Shown here: positions 45,668-55,461 of the stretch, one piece after another | How positions within the stretch are numbered: position 1 is the stretch's first letter | Layout of the letters: each line of letters starts with the position of its first letter | Assembly: GCA_033032175.1 (NCBI GenBank) | Contig: CM065309.1 | Location: forward strand, 16,244,001 to 16,308,000 | DNA from: Saturnia japonica | Lineage: Eukaryota; Arthropoda; Insecta; Lepidoptera; Saturniidae | DNA: 64,000 bases | Direction of reading: 5' to 3' | Made by a program: the position numbers and the translations under genes | Notes under the pieces: model-generated | The model's database searches: none | Told to the model about the DNA's origin: nothing | The model's input: the letters and a program-made list of their open reading frames with translations, nothing else

Positions 45668-46959
45668 TTAGGTCCTTACATATGAAATTAGCGTTTTATA
45701 TGGTAAAAGTATAATGAAAAAAATATTATGAAATTATACATTTAATCAATCGAAGTATGTACCATTATTATCTATGCATTTTCGCCATTTTAAAGGTATT
45801 TCATTGATTCCATTGCTGAAAAAATTGTGCGAGCAAGAATCAATAAAATCTTTGAAGGCAGTTTGGAAAGCCTCTTCGGAATTGAATTTATTTTCCTTGC
45901 AAGAAATTATCCAAATTCCGAATAAAGTGGTAACCTTTTGGAGCCAATGTTCGGGGAATATGGTGGGTTTTGGAGACATTCCAACTGCAGCTTCACTAAT
46001 TTAGCGACCGTCGCTCGTAAAGTATGGGGTCTAGCGTTGTTCTGAAGCAGCAGTGGTCATGAGATATTGACCAGTCTCGGCTATTTAACGGCTAGCTTTT
46101 CCATCATGGTTTGCAATTGTTGACAATACAGATCTGCCGTTATCATCTGGATAGATCTTACGAACTTGTAGTGTATGACACCAGCACTGTTCAACCAAAC
46201 ACTCACCAGTACCTTTTTCTGAGACGACTTCCGCTTGGGACAGGATTTGGCCGGTTCTCCTGGGTTCAACCACTGTGATGAGCGTTTGCGATTGTTGAAA
46301 AGGATCCATTTTTCGTCACAAATAACAATACGATTCAAAATTCCCTCGTTATTGTGACGGTTGAGTAATGTAATGCAGAACTCAATAATAGGTGTTTGTT
46401 GGCGTGCTTCAGTCAATTCATGTGGTACCCATTTCTCGAGCTTTTTCACTTTTCCTGTTTGTTTCAAGTGGCTAATTTTTTTTATCACTCACACACTTAG
46501 CCTGTCTCTAACTCTGATGTGGTTTGCGAATGATCCTCTTCAACGATCACCTTTGATTCTTCATTTTCAACTAGGGTCTCCGGCCGTCCATGGGGTTTGT
46601 TTCGTAGGTCAAAATTTCCAGAACGAAAACGTTGGAACCAAAAACGCACCGTGTTTTCTTTTATAGTAGCTTTCCCATACACATCATTAATCCTTCGAGC
46701 TGATTCTGCAGCGCTGATGCCACAATGGAACTTATATTCGTAAATAAGGCGATATTTTAAATTTTCTATTTTGTGAAAAGAACGATGTCAAAGAAAAATA
46801 AAATGGTGCGAAAACAAATAAATCACTAAATTCGAAACACAAATAATCAAGTCTAAATTTGGAATAAATTTGAATTTGGAATTTCTAACCAGACGCCCAT
46901 ATATTTGAGATCAAAATGACCAGTTCAACAAAACGCCAATTTCAAATGTAAGGACCTAA
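45668..46959 (-). mobile_element. mariner element, 1292 bp, inactive
   Basis: The ends are near-perfect inverted repeats: TTAGGTCCTTACATATGAAA then TTAGCGTTTT at the left, and in reverse TTAGGTCCTTACATTTGAAA then TTGGCGTTTT at the right. TA duplications lie outside (45666-45667 and 46960-46961). Size, ends and transposase remnant all match mariner elements of moths. The transposase runs on the minus strand and is broken. Confidence 0.9.
45746..46775 (-). pseudogene. mariner transposase, frameshifted and catalytically dead
   Basis: Reading the minus strand, the N-terminal paired-like domain is recognisable (KIENLKYRLIYEYKFHC, GKATIKENTVRFWFQRFRSG, NFDLRNKPHGRPE). Then a break near 46490 precedes a 135-codon open stretch with KLEKWVPHEL, ICDEKWILFNNRKRS-QWL and KKVLVSVW (46488-46081), and a second break leads to a C-terminal frame ending at 45746. 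The first catalytic Asp (ICDEKW) is kept, but the motif normally HDNARPH reads QNNARPH and the motif normally YSPD reads YSPN, so both remaining acidic residues of the D,D34D triad are Asn. Several stops and shifts agree with a long-dead copy. Confidence 0.85.
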
Positions 46960-46961
46960 TA

Positions 46962-49845
46962 TTTAAACCAACGTAATAATAAGAACACCACATTTCGTGT
47001 TATTAGATCCACTCAATTACGGCGTATCACAAAACACAGGTGAAATAACACTTTCAAATAAGTAAGTAAAAAAGAAACTATACCCGTATATTTTTAAGTC
47101 ACTAACTCCCTGAAGCGGGCATGAGGTGGCTTAGTTGCCGTAGAGTACGTTTCTAGCAAGTATCCCTGATAAATTACACGATATTTTATTCACTACTTTC
47201 CCTCGCTTCTGTGACGCTCCCTTTACGACGCGACGCTTTTGCTATTTAAAACGACTGCATGGGTAAAAGATACCCACCCTACCTACCTACTATTTTATTA
47301 CAACAGAGCAGACGCTGACCGTATTCGAAGCAGAACTAATAAGTAACAATTATTGACGTGATTTATAACAATCAATATCCATTGCATTAATCGATAAATT
47401 GATAATTGTGAGCTATTGATAAAAAATCAAATATTATTTTAGCCAATATATCTTATCAATATCACATCTCTCAATGATTAATACCCATTATATTCTTGCG
47501 TAATTAGTAAAATAAAAGAAACGAAAATTTATTTTAAATAATATGGCACCCTTCCTGGAATTAAAACAATTGTAACATAATAACTAATTTGTAGGAAAGA
47601 TATTTTACGCTCCTGTAAAGTGAGCTAGCGTTTATCACATATGTACAGCTTTATTCCAAGAAAGGTGCGATATATATGTATGAATAGAAAAACATTACTT
47701 TGGTCAAAAGAAGTAAACGATTTTCATACACTACATTTCAAAGTAAAAATTAATTAAGAACTAACCGGGTGTGCGTAATCAGATTTGATTCCCATCCGTC
47801 GTAAAATTTTAATGAAATATTAATTTATAATGGTGTTGTAAAATTTTAATTGTCTTCTTGCATTTAGCTCGTTCCTTTGTGAAGCGTATGATGAGATTTA
47901 CAAGGCATCTACAAAAAGTAATGTATAATTGGACGTATTTTTTGTTCGTATTTTTACATTCTACTATGTAAGCTAATGAGAAATTAATTATGTTAAGGAT
48001 TTTAATCAGCTTCATGTACTCAGTAATTTTATAGTTTTCTACTTAGAAAATCGTTTTAATGCTATATGTATATTGTGATAATTCGAGAAATAAGAGCTTT
48101 ATTTTTCGAGGTGTAAAATTCTGATAAAATAAATTACACATCTTCTTCATTGGAAAACGTCAAAACATCAAAAATTTAATTCACGACACATTACAATTTA
48201 GACACTACAAACGGGTGAATATTTTCTGTCGCTTAAATGAATGTATATTGTATATTTTTGTAACATAAAAATCAAAAGCCGTGTGTAGAATATCCAAAGT
48301 ATTCATTTAGATTATATTAATTATACCAATAAAATTACATTCGCACCGCAAAATAATTGGAATAAATTAATAATAAAATAAAACGTACGTACCTTGTTAT
48401 GTAAATAAGTAAACTTTTTCGTTAACAAAGTGTCCTAGAAACCTCTGCCGAATTTCTAATACAATAGGAACAAAATAAAGACAAACTCCAACATTTCCAC
48501 TTGATACAGCTCCGTACCGTACCTACTTTATAAGCGGATGAACTAAACAAACTGGACCATAAGCGGATTCTGCTGTACACCACTAAATACACTTTACACG
48601 AAATCAAACAAAACTTTTAACGAGTATTTCAAAATAAACTGAAGATCATAACTTTGGTAATATTTAAAGATGGTTTTTACTGATATTTATAATTGTTTCA
48701 TTTCTTTACCTAGTAAGTTTTTGCGTATATTTTTTAAGTGAATTATGCACGTCTCGTCATTGTACACTGGCGCTGTTCCGCGGTTGCGCATGCGTTTATT
48801 ACACAGAAATTATTATTTTCGTCTCTTAGTTTTATATTTTTACTTATATTATTAACAACTATCATAGCCCATCAATTTTATTGAGACCTGGCCTAAGCTT
48901 CCCGTCCGAAATCGGTTAAAGCCTTTTTATGTTAAATCTAAAACACACTCACAGATAGACAATAATTGTTTTAATGTAATTTTCATGAAAAAAAAACATT
49001 AATTCATACTTATTTACTAGGTCTTCTTTCGAAGAATATGTTATAATCATCATATATCATCGAGCAGGCTATTGACAAAGACTATTTATTTTTAAGTATT
49101 ATATGAAAAAACAATGTAATATCATGTTATTTTAATGGATATTGGAGCGCGAACATAAAGTAACACCACACCATAGATGAAAATTAAAATTTAACAAATT
49201 ATCAAAATCTCTTTTCTCTGTAATGTTTAATTAGTCGCAACCAAAAGCTTCCTACGAGCACTTTACAACTTGACACTCGTATTCTACCATGAAATTTCAT
49301 TCATTACCATCCCAGCGCTTGGTACATAATAAATCACAAAGTCTTTCCTCACAATTTATCTAAGTATTATTTAACATTTAAATATTACACGGTTCCCTGC
49401 GGACGTTATGTAAATTGAAATAAAAGGGTTATAGATATAAAAGAATGGAGTGCTGTTATTAAGTTTCAACTCGCAAAAGGCGAAGGGTGGATGACGAGAA
49501 TTTTGCTCGAGCACGTTCTTTGTTAAAAATCGTAGTCCTTTAAAATTCAATTTATGAAAGAATTTATTCTTTATTTAGATACGAATACCCGTTTTGAATT
49601 TAATGAACTGGTTAATAGTTCCATTGATTTTTTCTAGTTTCAGTTCAAAATTACAATGTAGCCTCTCTTCTTCTTCTTCTTAAAGAGGCATATCTTTTTT
49701 TTCATTTTTATTATATCTGTGCAGATTCCATAACACAGTATCATTTTCTTATGTGACGTTTTTCTGTTGAATGATGTATCATTTGTTCCATAGTAAACAG
49801 AACACAATATGCCACAACCAGAAATACACTTCAAAAATCTTCTTT
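46962..49845. other. AT-rich DNA without a recognised gene
   Basis: About 2.9 kb. A GC-richer patch at 47105-47260 and a GCGCATGCG palindrome at 48786-48794 (like an NRF1-type site) stand out, but no exon or RNA gene could be supported. Confidence 0.5.
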
Positions 49846-49849
49846 TTTT

Positions 49850-50290
49850 TAATTCAATTTAGGCCCTAAGAAGACACTTATGAACGTCAAAATACTACTG
49901 CCAATCGATCGGGTTTACCTTCTTTTTTTCAACTGTAGAAGTGTACAACAGTATAAGGTAAAATAATAATAATTTTGGAAAAGCACAGAGAGGGAGTCAC
50001 TTCCAGACATCACTATCATTCACATAATGATCCACCCTATAATAGCCTTTTGACAGTAAACCTTGCTTCATCTGGTCCTTGAACTTATCGTCCGGCAAAT
50101 CAGTAATGTGCTTCGGTATCTTATTATAGAACCTAACACTGTTACCTAAAAAACTTTTATGAGTCTTACTGAGTTTAAAACACGGTACGACTAATTTATC
50201 TCTATTTCTAGTATTAACATTGTGCTAATCTTTGACAAAATCTAGCTTGTCTAAGTTTTACGAACATACATTAAGTTATCAATCACACTT
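49850..50290 (-). pseudogene. LINE reverse-transcriptase end plus 3' tail
   Basis: On the minus strand from about 50220 down to 49999 the frame reads RNRDKLVVPCFKLSKTHKSF, GNSVRFYNKIPKHITDLPDD, KFKDQMKQGLLSKGYYRVDH and YVNDSDVW before a TGA. The run V-FYNKIP--I--LP---FK---K--L--K-YY is a typical end of a jockey-like non-LTR reverse transcriptase. A 3' tail follows to 49850, shared with 18085-18200. The upstream RT is missing, so this is a truncated copy with a fairly well preserved end. Confidence 0.65.
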
Positions 50291-51038
50291 GATATTGGCG
50301 AAATTGCCTACATAGACAGAAGCAATAATATAAAAGCTAGCTAGTTTTGCACTATTAGGTCGATAGTAATCGAGTAATAAATAATATAATTTATGTCACA
50401 AAAATAAACTTGGGCAGTGTTATTTCATGAAAGTAACAACAGTAACAGGCCATAGCGTTATTCGATAACCAATTGGACCACCGCCACCACCACAGTACCA
50501 CCTATGTACTGTTCTCAGCCTCAACTTACAAAGCTTATTTAGAAATGAAACTCGCTAGAGAAGTCTTTCATATATTTCTGGTTGAAAGTGTCTGGATTCA
50601 ATTATAGAAAATTTCATTTTTAACAATCTCTGTTGTACTGTTCTGATCTATATCAAACACCATCACCTCACCAGTATAAGTCCGCTCCGCACTACGGTCG
50701 GCTTGCAACTGCCTCAGTCGTAGGCGCTTATCTTTCTTTGTCGTAGGTACTTGAGACAAAGTCAATATACACTATCACTTAAAATCAATACTGCACTACA
50801 TCTGCAATATTCTTAATTTCTTAATGATCCACGAAAGAGAAAGTGCCGGTTACACTACAACAACCTGCTTAACCTGCGAGTACAACATTATCCATATGCA
50901 TAAGTAAAACCATGTAAACTAGTTTATACAAGGGCTCGGTAATGAAAGAATTTTATTCATTAATTTTTATTCGAAATGTTCTAATATTACTTCAAATTTT
51001 CTAATTTTACTTCCGCGTTACCATACCTAAAAGTGTTT
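50291..51038. other. No gene recognised
   Basis: AT-rich spacer, nothing supportable. Confidence 0.5.
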
Positions 51039-51040
51039 TA

Positions 51041-51240
51041 AAGCAATGATGGGACAGTGGTAGCGTATACGCGCATCGCGCCGATCAACATGGTTTCAAA
51101 TCCGAATCCTTGCAATTCTTTTCGGTGAAAAGCATGGTGGATAGGCTAGCTACCACTCTCAAGTTCTGTCGCCAATCACCTATAGGTGTATTCTAGCAGT
51201 TGCACTTGAGAGCCAGTTCCCCACTAGGCTTAACGTGTTA
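51041..51240 (+). repeat. tRNA-derived SINE, family A, copy 3
   Basis: AAGCAATGATGGGACAGTGG and TAGCGTATACGCGCATCGCG at the head, CTACCACTCTCAAGTTCTGT, CGCCAATCACCTATAGGTGT and GAGAGCCAGTTCCCCACTAG at the tail. A central deletion removes part of the GAGCCTGAG-AGGAAA region. Confidence 0.7.
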
Positions 51241-53100
51241 CCTTCTTGAGCCACGTCGTCACTTCACATCAGCTGAGGTTGTTTCCAAACGCTACAATAA
51301 GAAAAAAGTTCTTATATGTAGAAGGCTCATCGGACACACGGCTCAAGTAGAAATGAGAAATGTTTTCTCTTGGAAAACTTATCAGAACAGTTGTTGTATC
51401 TACAACTTGTACCTTTCCGATAACCTACAATGTATTGTCTATTACGAATCTACTAACATCTGTTGGAAACTTCTCGAAATTGTAGAAGTTTGAGCTCGGA
51501 TTTCGAACATTGCAGTACCACAGATTATAGAGAGATCGTAAAGCGTACTTAGACAATTGAGCGAATCATGTATGTATTTACGGCAGCATACAATTACAAT
51601 GCGACATATAACGATGTTTACAACGTACTAGATGCGCCTCACGTTTTCACCCGTGTTTAAAAATAATCATACAAATTTTAAACCCCTTTATCTTCGCCGT
51701 GCTTGGTAGGTACTATAAAAACCCATTAAAATATCTCTGAGAATAAATTCATTTGAAGTAGTGATACTCTCATTGATATTTTCATTGGATCGGTTACCCT
51801 TCGCCACTAAACACGAGTACCCGTAAAGATGCCTAAGCATCTTTAATATAGTGGCGAAAAGTGGGAATTTAAAAAAAAATCACCAAGCTTCAAAACTTCG
51901 AACATTAGGTAGTGCAGTGCGAGCGATTTACGAAAGTACCAACTTTACTATAGCACTTATATTTTAAAAAGAGTTCAAATTTATAAGTAAAATAAAGGAA
52001 TTGAAACCCAAGTTCAAAACCAAATTCTCGTACAAGTAGTTACATCGTAGTCTTCTACAAAAAAAAATTCTAAGCCTATCGGAAAAAAATTTTGTACTTT
52101 AAAAATAATCTTTATGTCCTATTTGTCGGTAGTAGAAAGAGACATGCGTGTAGAAATTACAAAGAATAGTGTTCTTCTTAGATTCATCTGATCAAAACCA
52201 ATATCAATTATAATTAACCTCATCATAAGGTAGCCCTAGAAAGTATACATGATCGATTAATTAAACGTCGTGGACCTCAAGACTGATTAATCCATTCGCA
52301 ACATACAGCTTGATTGCCACGTCAACTTCAAATAACTATAGATGATACGTACTGTTGTTAACTATCTCCACTAGTGCTACTTTATTTAAAATACACATTT
52401 AGGTATATTTAAATACATTTTAAATGGTTTTAAAATGTAATTAAGTTATCCTTATTGCATTATAGTACTGTACTACAGTTATGTGAAATGTAAGTAGGTA
52501 ATTAAATGTCATGCACGTCTATTATCTGAATGATTACAGGACACTGTATTTAAATGGAAATGATGATATATAATTTTTGCCTTTCTGTAATTATTCTGTT
52601 GGCGTGCTAAATGTATAAAATAAAATTTATCAATTTAGTGACGTTGTAAAACTAAAGCTAATTCCAAGAAAAATGTGCAAAATTGCAAAATGAATAAATC
52701 TTTTGTTACGCATAACATGAAATGAGCACGAAAAATTAAATATTATAATTAAGCTATGGTTCATAATTTTTTTTATTCTTAAATTTATGGTTTTATGCAA
52801 TTCGCATAATATGTCAGTTCCATCGTAACATAACTCTGGTATCCTAGCATCATATTCGTTGTATAAATAATGTTTAATGAGAAACAAATAATTGATTTGA
52901 ACAAACTAACCGCCTCATCAGTAACGTATCTTACTAATCTCTTATTATACAATCAATCTCTGTCCTGTTCAAACCAATAGATGTAATTTTAAATAAGTAC
53001 TTATATTTTAATTACCTACATAAATATACTGTAGCACAATACCGACCATACCTTTTTTTATCGTTATAGGTTTAGCGTTATGACCACAATCTCTGTGGAT
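51241..53100. other. No gene; one decayed repeat at 51540-51670
   Basis: At 51540-51670, CTAGATGCGCCTCACGTTTT and CACCCGTGTTTAA look like the reverse end of the dispersed repeat at 6890-7085. A 97-codon frame (51200-51493) overlaps the SINE end and has no domain. The rest is AT-rich with a 45-bp stretch (52887-52935) shared with 24803-24850. Confidence 0.45.
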
Positions 53101-53105
53101 TGCAA

Positions 53106-53352
53106 AACTGGCTCTCCAGTGCAGCTGCCAGAACACATCTGTTGGTGTTTGGCGACAGATTTTCAACTTGAGGCTGGTAGCTAGCCAGGCAGGTATATGA
53201 AAAATCCCTACCAACATGCTATGGAAGACCATAGCATGAGATGAGAATCAACGATGTTATCCTTCACAGAAAACTTAGGCTCATTGCAGGAATTCGAACT
53301 CACGTCGATCGACGCGGACTCCATACACGCCAACAACTGTGCCATCATTTAA
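53106..53352 (-). repeat. tRNA-derived SINE, family A, copy 4 (minus)
   Basis: In reverse: AAATGATGGCACAGTTGTTG, GTGAGTTCGAATTCCTGCAA (B box), TGAGCCTAAGTTTTCTGTGA, CTCAAGTTGAAAATCTGTCG and CAGCTGCACTGGAGAGCCAG. It is nearly full length and in the opposite orientation to copies 1-3. Confidence 0.75.
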
Positions 53353-54544
53353 ATGTATAATCATGTACAGTAAATGTTCGTTAAAGCAAATGCAATACTA
53401 AAGCATAATTAGTGCAAAACCAAGCCATCTCTCGTCTCTCGAGTCTCGAGCATCTCTCTCAATTATCGATATATCATTAAAATATCACGCACTCTTGACA
53501 GGATATAATGGGACCGTCTCGTCTAACCGCCGTAAATTGAGTTTCGACTGAAGCATACCTAGGGACTTGAGATTCTAGAGACTGGTCAATATCACTATTA
53601 ATACCTAAATATCAAATTAGAATTATAAATAACCTAACATCTAATTTAATATAAATAATTGCTACTATATTTCTATTGTAATTATATTAATTTACTTTTA
53701 ATTTTTTATCTAAGTAATTAAATTCTCTCTTTATTTCTATATAAATTCCATTTTAATATTTAATTCTTTTTAAATATAGCTTGACAGATTACTTTAAAAA
53801 AATAGATATTGAAAACTACATACCTCAGCATTTCAGATGACATATTCTAAACATAAAAATGGCTAATTATAATTGGTTAGCATGAAAGAATTTTATAAAG
53901 CTGTTTTCTTATTGTGACTAATTTATATTACACAATTTGTTGGTGTTCCTATATTACGATCCTAGGTGTTTTTAATTAACATATAAAACCACTAACTAAG
54001 TGGATATAATAATAATAAAACCGTGGATACAACTAATACAAACGCCCAGTGCATGGCAAATGTTTTTTCCGAGAGGACTGATTTTTATGCGACGTGAAGT
54101 AATTTGTATATTGGTATTGGTAAGTATTGTTAATTTTGAACGCCGAGAAACCTATAGTTCTTTCACAAGTCCTATACTAACACATAACAGGCCTAACAGA
54201 TAAGAGGATATTAGAATTAAACATATTATAGTGGGAAAAATTATATTGCTTAGATAGCTACTTCAGGAAACTTAACAACATTGTGACACTAACCAATATA
54301 ATTTTATTAGGTACCTACTTCTCCTTCTCTCGGTTTATTCAAGACAGCTGCTTCTTGAATAAATTATCATTAGATATAATTAAGCTACATTACATTTTTT
54401 ACAATATGATTATTTGAAAAAGTGAACACCTACAATTGTTGCACTTGCAAGACCAGCTATTTGAAAATCTTACTTGTCTTTCAGAAAAGTTAACTATTGC
54501 TTCTTTTTTAACTGATAATAAAAATAAATAAATAATTGTATAGT
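53353..54544. other. AT-rich DNA left of the retroelement, no gene
   Basis: No domain-bearing frame. The 67-codon frame at 54000-54203 is treated as chance. An alternating TCTCGTCTCTCGAGTCTCGA run at 53431-53450 is a local simple repeat. Confidence 0.55.
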
Positions 54545-54548
54545 AAAT
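54545..54548. repeat. Target-site duplication, left (AAAT)
   Basis: AAAT directly left of the 5' LTR is repeated at 62383-62386 directly right of the 3' LTR. A 4-bp duplication is what errantivirus integrases make. Confidence 0.85.
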
Positions 54549-54855
54549 AGTTATGCAGTCTGTACCCTCTCTTATTACGTCTTGTTAATTGGTACATACG
54601 TTAGAAATGCTGATGTTACGTTTTTAACCCATATTATGTCTGCAAACTACTGATAGACACCTGGTGTTTTGACTGAATGTATTGCGACATATTTCTCATT
54701 ATTTCATAGTAAACAGCCCCACTTTGTGTTTATAGAATAAGAGTTTATAAAAGAGACATTTGTAACAAATAAAAGCATTCTTAATAAAGCTTCTTGAGAA
54801 TCAGTCTTGTCTTAGACTTTTTAAAAACCCTCGGCAGTGCTCCCGAAATTTAACT
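54549..54855 (+). repeat. 5' LTR, 307 bp
   Basis: Starts AGTTATGCAG and ends AATTTAACT, so the two ends form a 5-bp inverted repeat (AGTTA/TAACT). It contains TATAAAA (54746-54752), AATAAA at 54768 and 54783, and an insect initiator-like TCAGTC at 54801-54806. By eye it matches the 3' LTR (62076-62382) at every base. Its final T is shared with the primer binding site. Confidence 0.95.
54801..54806 (+). promoter_or_regulatory. Candidate initiator (TCAGTC) in the 5' LTR
   Basis: TCAGTC matches the arthropod initiator, and errantivirus LTRs such as gypsy's are known to use initiator-type promoters. A TATAAAA at 54746 would instead place the start near 54777. Which one is used cannot be told from sequence. 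Confidence 0.45.
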
Positions 54856-54872
54856 GGCGCAGTCGGTAGGAT
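54855..54872 (+). other. Primer binding site, tRNA-Ser type
   Basis: TGGCGCAGTCGGTAGGAT directly follows (and overlaps by one base) the LTR. It is complementary to the 3' 18 bases expected of an insect tRNA-Ser ending CGACTGCGCCA, and the same primer class is used by 17.6 and 297. The tRNA sequence is recalled, not searched. Confidence 0.85.
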
Positions 54873-55028
54873 ACTCAATCAACAATAAAAGTCTGTGTTC
54901 GAGTCTTACAAATCGGTCTCATGTGCAGATTTTGAGTATCTACGAACCAATAAATAAGTTAACGTCGGGTTCCACATCTATTTCCGAGAGATCCTGTCCT
55001 AAAAGCGAAAGCAGCTATACGGCAAGAC

Positions 55029-55045
55029 ATGGGAACGAGCAGACT
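55029..55045 (+). CDS. env: Proposed first coding exon of env
   Basis: An ATG at 55029 with G at -3 and +4 opens five codons plus two bases, ending at the donor junction. After splicing to 60387 the frame continues into env without a break (17 + 1729 = 1746 bases, 582 codons with the stop). It supplies the start codon that the env frame itself lacks. In unspliced RNA the same ATG reads six codons and stops at the TAA inside the donor (55047-55049). A preceding short ORF (54921-54935) lies upstream. Spliced env RNA is established for gypsy; this exact junction is inferred. Confidence 0.7.
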
Positions 55046-55051
55046 GTAAGT
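55046..55051 (+). promoter_or_regulatory. Splice donor GTAAGT in the leader
   Basis: ACT|GTAAGTGA is a strong match to the donor consensus from +1 to +6. It lies between the primer site and gag, where errantiviruses and retroviruses place the donor for the env message. Confidence 0.7.
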
Positions 55052-55119
55052 GACCATTTTTACAATCCTTGTCTCGTCCTTGTTATTTTCTGTGGTTGTA
55101 TTTTTCGTTGGACATTGTT

Positions 55120-55233
55120 ATAATTTTCAAACAAAAATCGTTGAAAATTATTTAACAAATTTTTATAATTTTCAAACAAACATCGTTGAAAATTATTTTT
55201 CATAATTTTCGAATAAAAATCGTCGAAAGTTAT
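55120..55233 (+). repeat. Three palindromic repeats in the 5' leader
   Basis: Each unit has the form ATAATTTTCAA...TTGAAAATTAT with a short centre of AACAAAAATCG type. The units lie at 55120-55151, 55165-55196 and 55202-55233, the third with two changes that keep the pairing (TTTTCGA / TCGAAAG). They are followed to about 55400 by a low-complexity tract of repeated GATAATTTT/GAGAATTTT words. Each could form a hairpin in RNA, or be a tandem protein-binding site in DNA. Confidence 0.85.
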
Positions 55234-55461
55234 TTGACTTCATAGATTATAAGATATTGAGAAATATTAATAATAAATATTAATTTTGAGAATTTTAATT
55301 TGATAATTTTAATTTCGATAATTTTAATTTTGAGAATTTTGATTTTGATAATTTTGTTATAAGATTTATTTTGTGAATTTTATTTTGAAAATATTATTTT
55401 GTGAATTTTAATTTTGTGAATTTTACTTTGTGTGTGTTTAATTAAATAAATACAATTCAAA

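Noticed and set aside
48770..48830. Host promoter around GCGCATGCG
   Set aside because: One palindromic site without an associated exon or initiator is not enough to call a promoter.
54923..55123. 66-codon frame in the errantivirus leader with a hydrophobic end
   Set aside because: It begins with GTG, not ATG, and spans the splice donor and the leader repeats; no relative is known to encode a leader protein.
55120..55400. CRISPR-like array
   Set aside because: Only three imperfect palindromes with unequal spacing inside a retroelement leader of a eukaryote.
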